Below are positions 17,446 through 27,102 of a DNA stretch of 64,000 nt, in pieces. The notes under the pieces were generated by a model. The model was not told where the DNA came from. It saw nothing but the letters and a program-made list of their open reading frames with translations, and ran no database searches. The position numbers and the translations under genes are program-made. This DNA is from Clostridium sp031626875 (GTDB lineage: Bacteria > Bacillota > Clostridia > Clostridiales > Clostridiaceae). The first letter of the stretch is position 1, and every line of letters begins with the position of its first letter. Location of the stretch: NCBI RefSeq assembly GCF_031626875.1, contig NZ_JANDMF010000002.1:186001-250000 (forward strand). The letters are read 5' to 3'.

Positions 17446-18465
17446 TTAATCCTCTAATATCATCATCTTATTTTTGGGAAATACAATAGACACCTTTGTC
17501 ATTTCACCTAATGTTGAGGTTATATATATTCCAAGACCTAGTTTATTACAAAGTTTTTTACAAAGATATAACCCAATTCCTGTAGCTTCTTTAAATATCC
17601 TTCCATTCTCACCAGTATAACCTTTATCAAATGCTTTTATTACTGACTTTTCACTCATTCCTAATCCATTATCTTTAATATGTAAAACTAAAGAATTTTC
17701 TTGCTCTTCTACTGAAAAATTTAGTACTTTAAATTTCTTATCAAAATATTTTATAGAATTTGATATTATTTGATGTAAAATAAATTCTATCCACTTTTTA
17801 TCTGAATATATTTCATGATTCTTTAAATTATCTTTTTGAATTCTTATTGATTTTTCTATAAGAGTTTTTGAATTTTTCTTTATAACTGAATTCACCATCT
17901 CTTCAAGATTTAATTTTTTTATAATAAAATCCTTCTCAACTGCTGAACTTCTTGCATAAAATAATGCTTGTTCAATATATTCTTCTACTTTATTTATATC
18001 TTCTTCAATACTATTTAATGTAGGAGTTCTATAATTTTCAATCAATAGTTTTGTTGATGCAATTGGTGTTTTAACTTCATGAATCCAAAGTTCTATAAAT
18101 TCCATATAATCTTTATTTTCAAGCTCTATCTCTGCTATTTTATCATTCATGGATTTATTACATTCTTTTAATATATTGTAAATTGCAATATGCTCATCTT
18201 TATTAGGTTCACTTATTATCTCACTTATTAGGTATTTTTCATTTAAATTATCCATATTTATATTTAACTTTTTAATGAAAGATGATTTACTTAAGTATTC
18301 ATAGATTAATAATGATATATTTAATAAAAAAACTAAACATGAAATTAGTATTATTGCATAAGTATCTACCTTTAAACCATTAAGGAGTAAAATTATAAAA
18401 GCTATAATTAAAATATTAGCTATTATGAAACCTATTCTTTCAATAAAAAATAATCTTAACTTCAT
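17446..18465 (-). CDS. BceS-type intramembrane-sensing histidine kinase
   Basis: The 339 residues contain two N-terminal membrane helices (about 10-30 and 35-56) joined by only a few residues, so there is no extracellular sensor domain. This is typical of kinases that sense through a BceB permease. The phospho-acceptor is His129 in WIHEVKTPIAS. The ATPase region has N (HQIISNSIKYF), G1 (KDNGLGM) and G2 (ATGIGLYLCKK) boxes. It overlaps the response regulator gene by 4 nt. Confidence 0.92.
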   Translation of the reverse strand: MKLRLFFIERIGFIIANILIIAFIILLLNGLKVDTYAIILISCLVFLLNISLLIYEYLSKSSFIKKLNINMDNLNEKYLISEIISEPNKDEHIAIYNILKECNKSMNDKIAEIELENKDYMEFIELWIHEVKTPIASTKLLIENYRTPTLNSIEEDINKVEEYIEQALFYARSSAVEKDFIIKKLNLEEMVNSVIKKNSKTLIEKSIRIQKDNLKNHEIYSDKKWIEFILHQIISNSIKYFDKKFKVLNFSVEEQENSLVLHIKDNGLGMSEKSVIKAFDKGYTGENGRIFKEATGIGLYLCKKLCNKLGLGIYITSTLGEMTKVSIVFPKNKMMILED

Positions 18466-19130
18466 TGTAATATATAACCTTGTCCTCTCTTTGTTTGTAT
18501 ATAATCTTTTGCCCCTAGATTTTCAAGTTTTCTTCTTAGACGATTAATATTTACTGTTAATGTATTATCATCTACAAATTCATCTGATTGCCATAAAAAA
18601 TCCATAATTTCATTTCTAGATACAATTGATTGTTTTTTCTTCATCAATATATTTAAAATTTTACTTTCATTTTTAGTTAATTCCATATCTTCTCCATTAT
18701 ACCTTATAGAACTTGTTGACATATTAAATATCAAGCCATTAAAAGACAATACATCATTATCTACATTCTGATAGGTTCTTTTTAATACAGAGGCTATGTG
18801 TGCTAATAGTATTTGAGTATTATAAGGCTTTGTTATAAAATCATCTGCACCAAGATTCATACTCATAAGCTCATCCATTTCACTTTGCCTGCTTGTAACC
18901 ACTATTATTGGAATATTTGATTTTTTTCTAATTTCACGACAAATATAATAACCATCATAATATGGTAAATTTATATCTAAAAGTATTAAATGTGATCCTG
19001 AGTCTAATACTATGTTGGTTATATTTTCAAAATCACTTGAATACTCACATTCATAACCATATCTAATTAAAAATGTAGTTATCTCTTTTCTTATTTTTTC
19101 ATCATCTTCTATAATAAAAATTTTCTCCAT
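18462..19130 (-). CDS. BceR-type OmpR-family response regulator
   Basis: The receiver domain (1 to about 118) has the acidic pair ED at 8-9, phospho-acceptor Asp52 in LLLDINLPYYDG and Lys in ITKPY. A winged-helix DNA-binding domain follows (about 130-222, ending VQTKRGQGY-like as IQTKRGQGYIL). Length and order are standard. It is the first gene of the two-component pair and probably activates the ATPase/permease genes through the box at 17418-17434. Confidence 0.92.
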   Translation of the reverse strand: MEKIFIIEDDEKIRKEITTFLIRYGYECEYSSDFENITNIVLDSGSHLILLDINLPYYDGYYICREIRKKSNIPIIVVTSRQSEMDELMSMNLGADDFITKPYNTQILLAHIASVLKRTYQNVDNDVLSFNGLIFNMSTSSIRYNGEDMELTKNESKILNILMKKKQSIVSRNEIMDFLWQSDEFVDDNTLTVNINRLRRKLENLGAKDYIQTKRGQGYILQ

Positions 19131-19203
19131 AATTTATAACTCCTCCATTTCTATCCTTTCTTAATATACCAAATACATAACCCTTTCTCAAATCTTGGAT
19201 AAA

Positions 19204-19241
19204 AATAACTCCCTAAAGTATATTTACTTTAGGGAGTTATT
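19204..19241 (-). terminator. terminator of cls
   Basis: A 17-bp perfect stem (19204-19220 / 19225-19241) has a 4-nt loop and a T-run on the minus strand. Its first arm overlaps the cls stop codon. Confidence 0.9.
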
Positions 19242-20778
19242 ACATAAGCGGAGCAAACAATTTAAGTAATGACCTTAAAACTCTGTTAGACCACTTAATC
19301 TTTTTTGTATCTTCCAAGGTAATTCTTTGGCTTATTTCTAGCATCTTTAAATAATCATCCTTGATTTGCATAACCGACTTTGTCTTGTATAAAAAAACTC
19401 CACATTCAAAATGCAAATAAAGACTCCGATAATCAAGATTAATTGTACCTATAGTTCCTACTGAATCATCCGAAACAAAGGTTTTAGAATGGATGAAACC
19501 TGGTGTATATTCATATATCTTTACTCCAGCTATAATAAGCTGAGCATAGTAAGCCCTAGTTACAATATGAGCATACCACTTATCCTCTATATGAGGAGTT
19601 AAAATTCTGACATCAACTCCACTTTTAGCAGCTAAAGTTAAAGCTGTTACAAGTTCATTATCAATAATTAAGTAAGGAGTACTTATATAAACATAATCTT
19701 TTGCTCTATTTATTATATTTAAATAAACATTTTCTCCTACTAATTCATCATCATAAGGACTGTCTCCATAAGGTTGAACATATCCATCATCTATAAACTC
19801 ATCCTCTAAATAAACATCTGGTTTATACTTTTCATAATCTATTTTTTCTTTAGTACTAAACTTCCAAACATGCAAAAACATCATAGTGAAGCTCCATACA
19901 GCATCACCTTTAATCATTATAGAAGCATCTTTCCAGTGACCAAATCTTACAATTTGATTTATGTATTCATCAGCTATATTAATTCCACCTGTAAAAGCTG
20001 TATGCCCATCTATAACTGTAATCTTCCTATGATCTCTGTTATTCATTACAGAAGATAAAACTGGTACTAATTGATTAAATACTACTGTTTTAATCCCAAG
20101 CTTTCTGAGTTCTTCATAATATTTATTGGGCAAGGTTTTAATACACCCTATATCATCATATATTAACCTTACATCAACACCTTCTCTTACTTTTTCTATA
20201 AGTATATCTAATATATTATTCCACATTTCGCCTGTATGAATTATGAAATATTCCATAAATATATAATGCTTTGCTTTTTTTAATTCTAATATTAACTTTT
20301 CATAAAACTCTTCTCCTGGTGATAAATATTCAGAAGATGTCCTTTTATATATAGGAAATGTTGCTAAATTATTTATGTATTTTATCTGATTTGCTACAGA
20401 CTTATCCATTTCTTCAATTTCTCTAATTATGTTTTTATCTTGATAAAATAATCCTATAGTTTCATGGTATGTAGATTCTATTTGATTTTTTAAAATCCTA
20501 CCTATTTTATTACCACCAAATAAGAGGTAAAAAAGGCCTCCAAAAACAGGTACTAATAAAACTGGTACTGCCCAAGCTAACTTATAAGAGGGGTTATCGG
20601 TTCTACTAACTATATAAACCATAACTGATATACTTATGCATATAAACAATACATACATATATACAAATGATTCACTAAGATGCCATATTCCAAAACCTAG
20701 TATAGTTAATTGTAAAATTAATAATACTCCTGTAATTATAATTCTACTAAATAGTATCTTTAATACTTTTCTCATCAT
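19240..20778 (-). CDS. cls: cardiolipin synthase
   Basis: It condenses two phosphatidylglycerols to cardiolipin at the cytoplasmic membrane. The 512 residues comprise two N-terminal membrane helices (about 8-60), a PLDc_N segment and two phospholipase-D catalytic motifs, HRKITVID and HSKTFVSDD. This is the double-HKD layout of bacterial Cls. The gene is monocistronic with a strong terminator. A role in membrane adaptation to antimicrobial peptides would fit its position beside the bce-like module, but the neighbourhood is only suggestive. Confidence 0.93.
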   Translation of the reverse strand: MMRKVLKILFSRIIITGVLLILQLTILGFGIWHLSESFVYMYVLFICISISVMVYIVSRTDNPSYKLAWAVPVLLVPVFGGLFYLLFGGNKIGRILKNQIESTYHETIGLFYQDKNIIREIEEMDKSVANQIKYINNLATFPIYKRTSSEYLSPGEEFYEKLILELKKAKHYIFMEYFIIHTGEMWNNILDILIEKVREGVDVRLIYDDIGCIKTLPNKYYEELRKLGIKTVVFNQLVPVLSSVMNNRDHRKITVIDGHTAFTGGINIADEYINQIVRFGHWKDASIMIKGDAVWSFTMMFLHVWKFSTKEKIDYEKYKPDVYLEDEFIDDGYVQPYGDSPYDDELVGENVYLNIINRAKDYVYISTPYLIIDNELVTALTLAAKSGVDVRILTPHIEDKWYAHIVTRAYYAQLIIAGVKIYEYTPGFIHSKTFVSDDSVGTIGTINLDYRSLYLHFECGVFLYKTKSVMQIKDDYLKMLEISQRITLEDTKKIKWSNRVLRSLLKLFAPLM

Positions 20779-20842
20779 TTATCCTCTATTATTTAAAGTT
20801 ATATTTCAATTAATTATAACACAACAATTAGAACTTTTTTAT

Positions 20843-22720
20843 TTATTTTATAGATTTTTCTATTCCATCCACAATTGAACTAGCTATTTTTATTTGACAT
20901 TCTTCATTGATAATTTTATCAAAAAATACTGGATTATCAATATATCCAACTTCAATAAGCACTGATGGATTTTCTCTTTCTAGTGTCACTGTATAATAAT
21001 TATATTTAAATCCTCTACTATAATCCCCTTTAGAACCTTTATAAAGAACCTTATTGTAGCAACTAGTTAAACTTTCATTTATGCTTTTAGCATAATCTTT
21101 TGAATAGGGTGTAAAATAATAACTTTCATTTGCATTCAATTTACCTGAACCACCTGAATTATGATGAATTGATATATAAAGGTCTGCATCATTTTCATAT
21201 CCTTTACTTCCTCTAATCTTTAATGGATAACTAGTATTTTCAGTTTCTAATCTTACTACATGAGCCCCACGCTCTTTTAACTTATATTCAACTAACCTTG
21301 AAATCTCCAAATTCAAAAAATTTTCATTAATACAATTAAACCCCAACGCGCCTGGATCTAATTTGTTATTTTCTATTAATCCATGTCCAGGATCTATGAC
21401 AATTTTCATATTTTTTAATGACTTTTTCTTATCTTTAAATTTAAAAATGAGACTTCCATCTTCATCATAATAAGCAAAATGCCCATTATATTTATTGGAA
21501 TCCTTCAAATTTAAATATAGATAGTTTTTTCCATTTTCCTCATGTAGACTTGCATCTTTAAATAAAAAATTTCTTTTAAATTTAATTTTAGCCTTCGTAT
21601 TATCATCATAGTCAAAATATATTTTGATATTTTGTAATTTATAATCATCCAATGAATAATCTTGATTTTTCATATCTTTAAAACCTATATCATCAGTTAA
21701 AAAAGTGTATGGATATTTATTATTTTTATCTATTTTTACTAATACATTATTATCTTCTTCAAAAACTGATATATTGGTGATTTTACTTTTTTCAAACACT
21801 TTATATGGAACAATATCAATGTCTTCAGTTTTTACCCGTTTTCCAGAAGCCAAATTATAATATTCTTTTTCATCAACTATAATTTTTGAAGTTATATAAT
21901 CTTCTGTTCCCTTTGCTAAAGGATAAACTTCATTTAATGGAATTACAGAAATTGTTTTATTGTCATACACAAAAGAACTATCCTTATTAATAACTCCTAC
22001 ACTCTCTTTAATTTGAGGTTTATTTAATATGACTCTTGCCCCTGACTTAGTCTCCTTCACTCCATTGTAAACACTATGTATTACAATATGTCCTAAATTA
22101 CTCTCTTCCTTAACTTCATTTGTAGTAATGTTTCCAATAAAATTTACATATGAAGTCCCTCGAGCAGAAAGATATTTATTTGATTCTACTTCTTTAAGTT
22201 CAATATGTTCTCCATTTAGCTCTGCATATGCCTTTGAACCAGAATATAATCTTGCTGTAATAGTAATATCCATTCCCCCCTCGATATTCACTAATTTAGA
22301 AGGTCTAATAGAGTCTATAACACTAAACTCTCTTATAACTATATAACTTAACTTTTTATCACCTAAGGAAAAGTTAAGATTATTTATTCCAACACTTAAG
22401 GGAACTTCCAATACAAAGTTTCCAGTGTAATAAACATCAATCTTTTTATTATTTAATTTTAAATCTTTATTTGGATCTGCCATGCCTAAAAAAGTTATAG
22501 TTTCTTCTCTTGTATAAATCTTCTTCTTTAATGGTCTTATAATTTTTATATCATCATTTAATGGGGGGATTACTAAATTATTACTTAGATCAATCATATT
22601 AGCAGAGATAGCATCTGCTCTTTTCATTTTTAAATCATTTTTATCTACCAAATATTTAAATGAGATAAATACTATTGTACAAATCATTATAGTAACAAAT
22701 TTTAACACTTTCTTATTCAT
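20843..22720 (-). CDS. N-acetylmuramoyl-L-alanine amidase (Amidase_3) with long N-terminal region
   Basis: It cleaves the amide between MurNAc and L-Ala in peptidoglycan. The C-terminal third is a zinc amidase domain: IVIDPGHG (first His), an ENFLNLEIS Glu ligand, YISIHHNSG (second His) and the catalytic Glu in VLIEVGYIDN. The N-terminal signal/anchor segment is KFVTIMICTIVFISFKY. About 400 residues between them are unassigned and beta-rich, perhaps a cell-wall binding part. The start at 22720 is chosen because AGAGGTG precedes it. The frame runs 17 codons further upstream without a clear site. The total is 625 residues. Confidence 0.85.
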   Translation of the reverse strand: MNKKVLKFVTIMICTIVFISFKYLVDKNDLKMKRADAISANMIDLSNNLVIPPLNDDIKIIRPLKKKIYTREETITFLGMADPNKDLKLNNKKIDVYYTGNFVLEVPLSVGINNLNFSLGDKKLSYIVIREFSVIDSIRPSKLVNIEGGMDITITARLYSGSKAYAELNGEHIELKEVESNKYLSARGTSYVNFIGNITTNEVKEESNLGHIVIHSVYNGVKETKSGARVILNKPQIKESVGVINKDSSFVYDNKTISVIPLNEVYPLAKGTEDYITSKIIVDEKEYYNLASGKRVKTEDIDIVPYKVFEKSKITNISVFEEDNNVLVKIDKNNKYPYTFLTDDIGFKDMKNQDYSLDDYKLQNIKIYFDYDDNTKAKIKFKRNFLFKDASLHEENGKNYLYLNLKDSNKYNGHFAYYDEDGSLIFKFKDKKKSLKNMKIVIDPGHGLIENNKLDPGALGFNCINENFLNLEISRLVEYKLKERGAHVVRLETENTSYPLKIRGSKGYENDADLYISIHHNSGGSGKLNANESYYFTPYSKDYAKSINESLTSCYNKVLYKGSKGDYSRGFKYNYYTVTLERENPSVLIEVGYIDNPVFFDKIINEECQIKIASSIVDGIEKSIK

Positions 22721-22791
22721 TATAAAAACACCTCTAACATAGTTTGCTAAAAAGTGTATAAAATAATGCAATTACTTTCCTTAAATGAAGT

Positions 22792-22821
22792 AAAAAGTGA
22801 TGCTTCTCAACAATCACTTTT
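22792..22821 (-). terminator. terminator of hydG
   Basis: A 9-bp stem (AAAAGTGAT/ATCACTTTT) within a longer imperfect repeat is followed on the minus strand by a T-run. Confidence 0.75.
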
Positions 22822-22843
22822 CATTCCATTTTACTATTTAATT

Positions 22844-24220
22844 TTAAACATATAAATCTCTTGTACCATTTTTTAATTTTTCTAAATTATTTAAGAACAT
22901 TTCACGAATATCATCCCTCTTAATATCCTTTGCAAGCTCTCTTACTAATTTTTCTACTTTTTCTTTAAATACTTCATCACCATAATCAAGAGCATATTCC
23001 ATTAAAGTAGACATAGCATTTGGTTCACATACATATTGTATGTTTCCTGATTTAGCTAATCTCATAAATCTTTCACCTGTTCTACCTTTTCTATAACAAG
23101 CAGTACAATAACTTGGTATATAACCATCATCTATAAGTTCATTTAAAATCTCAATAGGACTTCTATCATCGTTAGTTTTGAATTGAGAAACTTCATTTCC
23201 TTCTTCTCTTTCTTTATATCCTCCAACACCAGTACTAGAACCAGCACTCATTTGAGATATTCCATATTTCAATAACTTTCTTCTCATATCTGCATCTTCT
23301 CTAGTTGATATAATCATCCCTGTAAATGGTACTGCTATTCTTATTATAGCAACTAATTTTTGAAATAATTCATCATCTACTAAATGTGGAAATTGTTTTA
23401 ATGAAACTCCTTTTGCTGGTCTAAGTCTTGGTACAGATATAGTATGGAAACCTACCCCATATTTTTCTTCAAGATGTTCATTATGAATCATAAGTCCTAA
23501 TACTTCAAACTTAGGATTAGCTAGTCCAAATAATACTCCTGCACCAACATCATCAATTCCAGCTTCCATAGCTCTATCAAAAGCTGTTAAATGATACTCA
23601 TAATCACTTTTCATACAATTTGGATGCATTTTCTTATAACTTGGTTCATGATAAGTTTCTTGGAATAATATATAAGTACCTATTCCAGCTTCTTTAAGCA
23701 TCTTATATTCTTCAACTGTTGTTGCTGCTATATTTACATTAACTCTTCTAATTTCTCCATTATCTTTTTGAGTGTTGTAAATTGTTTTTAATGTATCTAA
23801 AACATATTCTATTGGTGCATTAACTGGATCTTCCCCAAGCTCTAATGCTAATCTTTTATGACCCATTTTTTCTAAAATTCTTACTTCTTCAGCAACCTCT
23901 TCCTGAGTTAACTTTCTTCTTTTAAAGGTATTACAACTATGGTAGCCACAATAAACACAGTTATTTACACAATAATCACTTACATATAATGGAGCAAACA
24001 ATACTATTCTCTTTCCATAAATATCTTTCTTTATTTGTCCTGCTATCTCATACATTTTTTTTAGTTGATTTTCATCTTCTACTTGTAATAACACTGCTAT
24101 GTCCTTGTGATTTAACCCTTGTCTCTTTTCAGCTTTGTCTAAAACAGCTTGAACATCTTCTGCTGAAACTTTTTTTGATTCCTCTAGTAAATTTTCAATA
24201 TATTCTCTATTAACAAACAT
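22844..24220 (-). CDS. hydG: [FeFe]-hydrogenase maturase HydG
   Basis: This radical-SAM tyrosine lyase makes CO and CN- ligands for the hydrogenase H-cluster. The 458 residues show the SAM cluster motif YCVNNCVYC (Cys84, Cys88, Cys91) and the C-terminal auxiliary cluster CTAC followed 22 residues later by Cys (C-X2-C-X22-C), which separates HydG from ThiH. The ATG shares one base with the hydE stop (TAATG) and follows GGGGAGAG, so an in-frame extension to 24241 is not used. HydF and the hydrogenase itself are not in the window. Confidence 0.95.
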   Translation of the reverse strand: MFVNREYIENLLEESKKVSAEDVQAVLDKAEKRQGLNHKDIAVLLQVEDENQLKKMYEIAGQIKKDIYGKRIVLFAPLYVSDYCVNNCVYCGYHSCNTFKRRKLTQEEVAEEVRILEKMGHKRLALELGEDPVNAPIEYVLDTLKTIYNTQKDNGEIRRVNVNIAATTVEEYKMLKEAGIGTYILFQETYHEPSYKKMHPNCMKSDYEYHLTAFDRAMEAGIDDVGAGVLFGLANPKFEVLGLMIHNEHLEEKYGVGFHTISVPRLRPAKGVSLKQFPHLVDDELFQKLVAIIRIAVPFTGMIISTREDADMRRKLLKYGISQMSAGSSTGVGGYKEREEGNEVSQFKTNDDRSPIEILNELIDDGYIPSYCTACYRKGRTGERFMRLAKSGNIQYVCEPNAMSTLMEYALDYGDEVFKEKVEKLVRELAKDIKRDDIREMFLNNLEKLKNGTRDLYV

Positions 24221-25278
24221 TATATTTCTCTCCCCTGCCATTCTATATTGTCTCCTCTTGTAATTTCTACTTCAAATCCTGATCTATTTATTCTACCTTC
24301 AATACATTTTCTACATTCAGCAGCTTCATCACCTGTACATATCTTTCCATCATAAAGCGAGTACTTGTCCCTTACTCTAGTAGGCGATAAATTAGGCATA
24401 ACTACATTTCCTCCTGCCTTTAATCCTTGTTCTCTTCCAAGGGGATGAATACTTCCTAAAGCTGTTGTTGCAGGAAGTAGTACATTTGGCAATAATAATC
24501 TTATTGCTGCCAATAGAGTTGTTGTTTTCTCCAATGTCCCCCCATCTTCTTTTCCAAGAGGAGTATCCTTTTGAGGTATAAATGGTCCTATCCCACACAT
24601 TTCTGGGTTTAGTTCTTTAATATACATCAAATCTTTAACTAAATCTTCATTTGTTTGGTTAGGTAATCCAACCATAAAACCTGCACCTATTTGATAACCT
24701 ATTTTCTTTAGATTATTTAAACAATCTCGTCTATTTTCAAAACTTGCCCCTGGATGCAAGGCTCCATAAAGTTCTTTTGATGCAGTTTCATGTCTTAAAA
24801 GATATCTATCAGCTCCTGCTTTGAACATCTTTTCATAAGATTCATAACTTCTTTCTCCTAAAGACAAGGTTATTGCATTATTAGGATGTTTATCTTTTAT
24901 TGCTTTGATTATATCCACCATAATTTCATCAGTAAAGTAGGGATCTTCTCCACCTTGTAATACATACGTTTTATACCCTAATCTATCACCTATATCAGCA
25001 CATTCTAATATATCTTCTTTAGTTAACCTATATCTATCAGCTTTATTATTTTGGGCTCTAATACCACAATACATACAATTTCTTACACAATAATTAGTAA
25101 ATTCAATAAGTCCTCTAAGATATACCTTATTACCATAAATTCTAAGCCTAGTTTCATTGGACTTTTCTATTAAATATTCTTTAGAACCACTATCTATATT
25201 ATCTAATAAAAATAGTAATTCCTCTCTCGTGGCTTCATTTGTTCTGTCTAATTTATCTATAATTTTATAAATGTCCAA
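24220..25278 (-). CDS. hydE: [FeFe]-hydrogenase maturase HydE
   Basis: This is a radical-SAM enzyme of H-cluster assembly that acts on the Fe/Cys complex delivered by HydG. The 352 residues carry the cluster motif YCVRNCMYCG (Cys64, Cys68, Cys71), a BATS-type C-terminal region and the late cysteines in GDEAAECRKC. Its start lies 4 nt after the preceding small regulator gene and its stop overlaps the hydG start, so the three genes form a tightly coupled operon. The related PylB is excluded by the context. Confidence 0.93.
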   Translation of the reverse strand: MDIYKIIDKLDRTNEATREELLFLLDNIDSGSKEYLIEKSNETRLRIYGNKVYLRGLIEFTNYCVRNCMYCGIRAQNNKADRYRLTKEDILECADIGDRLGYKTYVLQGGEDPYFTDEIMVDIIKAIKDKHPNNAITLSLGERSYESYEKMFKAGADRYLLRHETASKELYGALHPGASFENRRDCLNNLKKIGYQIGAGFMVGLPNQTNEDLVKDLMYIKELNPEMCGIGPFIPQKDTPLGKEDGGTLEKTTTLLAAIRLLLPNVLLPATTALGSIHPLGREQGLKAGGNVVMPNLSPTRVRDKYSLYDGKICTGDEAAECRKCIEGRINRSGFEVEITRGDNIEWQGREI

Positions 25279-25282
25279 AAAA

Positions 25283-25531
25283 TTAAACCTCCTTTTTGGC
25301 TATTGCTGTTTTAACTGTAACTCCATTAACATTTCCTAGTTTTCCGGTTAAATTATTAATATCATCAACATCACCAACTACAGTTAATGATATAACTGAA
25401 ATCCCATCATCATAAGGAATTCCCATACGACCTTTTATACTGCCTCTAAAATCAGCAACTACATCATTAAAGTCTCCTTGGTTACTCTTTGGATCTTCCA
25501 ATATTGCACTTATAACAGCTATTCTACTCAT
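25283..25531 (-). CDS. TM1266-type iron-only hydrogenase system regulator
   Basis: The 82 residues form a compact ACT-like (NikR C-terminal-like) domain: MSRIAVISAILEDP, then a GRMGIPYDDGISVISLTVVGD core and a GKLGNVNGVTVKTA end. These match the family named for Thermotoga TM1266, which is encoded with HydE/HydG and is thought to sense a small ligand. It has no DNA-binding part, so any regulation would be indirect. It is the first gene of the operon and sits immediately behind the structured leader. Confidence 0.88.
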   Translation of the reverse strand: MSRIAVISAILEDPKSNQGDFNDVVADFRGSIKGRMGIPYDDGISVISLTVVGDVDDINNLTGKLGNVNGVTVKTAIAKKEV

Positions 25532-25550
25532 TTTTTCCTCCTAATTATAA

Positions 25551-25731
25551 AAGAGGTCTCCTCAAATCTTGGAAGGAGACCTCTTAAATCTATCTGTGAA
25601 ATACAAACTTAGATTAACACTAAGTTAATAACCCAATTATTTATAGTCTCTTCCAGATTAGATTTCTCTTTTCTGTTAGAATTTATACATATTTCACTCT
25701 TCTAAAAAGAATTATCTCTTAAGAAAAGTTC
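25551..25731 (-). promoter_or_regulatory. structured 5' leader (putative attenuator) of the hydrogenase-maturation operon
   Basis: On the minus strand a -10 TATAAT (25738-25743) opens a leader of about 200 nt. Long-range stem GTGAAATA (25690-25697) / TATTTCAC (25596-25603) encloses smaller hairpins. A perfect 12-bp terminator-like stem (25574-25585 / 25551-25562) with UUUU lies 9 nt before GGAGG. GGAAGAGAC (25646-25654) can pair with GTCTCcTTCC (25571-25580) with one bulge, which would break the terminator. I recognise no known riboswitch or T-box consensus in it. Confidence 0.6.
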
Positions 25732-25798
25732 TTTTAGATTATAACACAAAAATAATAAATATTAAAGTTTACTTTTATACATGCTATTTAAATCTTTT

Positions 25799-27091
25799 CT
25801 ACTGGCATTTTTGCATCTCATTCTCCATATTAGAATCATTTAAAGGTTCATCTTCACATTTCACTTTACTAAGAATAATTCCTCCTATTAAAAATAATAT
25901 AACAAGGCTTATTACACCTTTATTTGATTCACCTGTTATCTGAGTTACTATTCCAACTAATGCTGGACCCATTATAGCTGCAAATTTTCCAAAAATATTA
26001 TAGAACCCAAAGAATTCATTAGATTTACTTTTAGGTACAAGTTTTGCAAAATAACTTCTTGATATAGCTTGAATTCCCCCTTGAGCAGAACCAACAGCCA
26101 TAGCTAAAATCCAGAAATCCAATGCTGTTTTAATAAAATAGGCATAAATACAAATTGCTGTATAAGTTATTATACCTGAATAAAGTACTTTTTTAGTTCC
26201 AATCCTTTTGGCTAACTTTCCATATATAAGAGTAAATGGAACTGCTACGAATTGAGTTAAAAGCAATATTATAAGTAACGAAGTCATAGATATACCTAAA
26301 TCTGTACCATAAGAAGTAGCCATATTTATTATAGTATCAACACCATCTATATAGAAAAAATATGCTATTAGAAATGTAAATATGTTTTTATGATCCTTTA
26401 TATTTTTAAATGTTTGTATAATTCTTCTAAAGGAACTTTGTACAATCTTAGGTTCTTTATCTATATAATATTTCTGATTAACATCCTTAAGTAAAGGTAC
26501 AGTAAAACTTCCCCACCAAAGAGCTGTAATTACAAATGCAATTTTACAAGATAGTGAAATAGAAAATGGTATTATTTCTTTTTGTGATAATAGAACAATT
26601 ACAATAGAAATTATAAATGGTATAGTGCTACCTATATATCCAAAAGCAAAACCAGAAGCTGATACTTTATCCATCCTGCTTTCATCTGTAACATCAACTA
26701 AAAATGAATCATAAAATATATTAGCCCCTGCAAAACCAACCACAGTAAAAGCATATGCAACTAGTAATAATAATGGACTATCTGAGGGCACTATAGCCAA
26801 TAGCAATGTTGAAATAACTCCTATAATAAAGAATAACTTGAAAAATTTCTTTTTATATCCTTTATAATCAGCAATAGTACCAAGTATTGGAGCAAGAAGA
26901 GATACAATAAGTGTTGAAATAGATACTGTATACCCCCAATATGCAGTAGAATCAGTTAATGAAATTCCACCTTCTTGTGCAGATAATTTAAAATATATAG
27001 GTAAAATAGTTGATGTTATTATCATTGAGTATGCTGAATTACCAAAGTCATAAAAAGCCCAACTTTTTTCTTCCTTACTTAAATTTCTCAT
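25799..27091 (-). CDS. UMF1-family MFS transporter
   Basis: The 430 residues have about twelve membrane helices. The opening SWAFYDFGNSAYSMII is the signature of the UMF1 (Atg22-like) branch of the major facilitator superfamily, and SRSYFAKLVPKSKSNEFFGFYN is the mid-protein motif. Substrates of bacterial members are mostly unknown. The start is 11 nt after the phosphodiesterase stop, so the two are co-transcribed. Uptake or efflux of a product of that enzyme is possible but is inference. Confidence 0.88.
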   Translation of the reverse strand: MRNLSKEEKSWAFYDFGNSAYSMIITSTILPIYFKLSAQEGGISLTDSTAYWGYTVSISTLIVSLLAPILGTIADYKGYKKKFFKLFFIIGVISTLLLAIVPSDSPLLLLVAYAFTVVGFAGANIFYDSFLVDVTDESRMDKVSASGFAFGYIGSTIPFIISIVIVLLSQKEIIPFSISLSCKIAFVITALWWGSFTVPLLKDVNQKYYIDKEPKIVQSSFRRIIQTFKNIKDHKNIFTFLIAYFFYIDGVDTIINMATSYGTDLGISMTSLLIILLLTQFVAVPFTLIYGKLAKRIGTKKVLYSGIITYTAICIYAYFIKTALDFWILAMAVGSAQGGIQAISRSYFAKLVPKSKSNEFFGFYNIFGKFAAIMGPALVGIVTQITGESNKGVISLVILFLIGGIILSKVKCEDEPLNDSNMENEMQKCQ

Positions 27092-27102
27092 ACTTTCACT
27101 CC

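Noticed and set aside
25551..25740. T-box or SAM riboswitch upstream of the hydrogenase-maturation operon
   Set aside because: I looked for AGGGTGG-type T-box sequence and for the SAM-I core and found neither.
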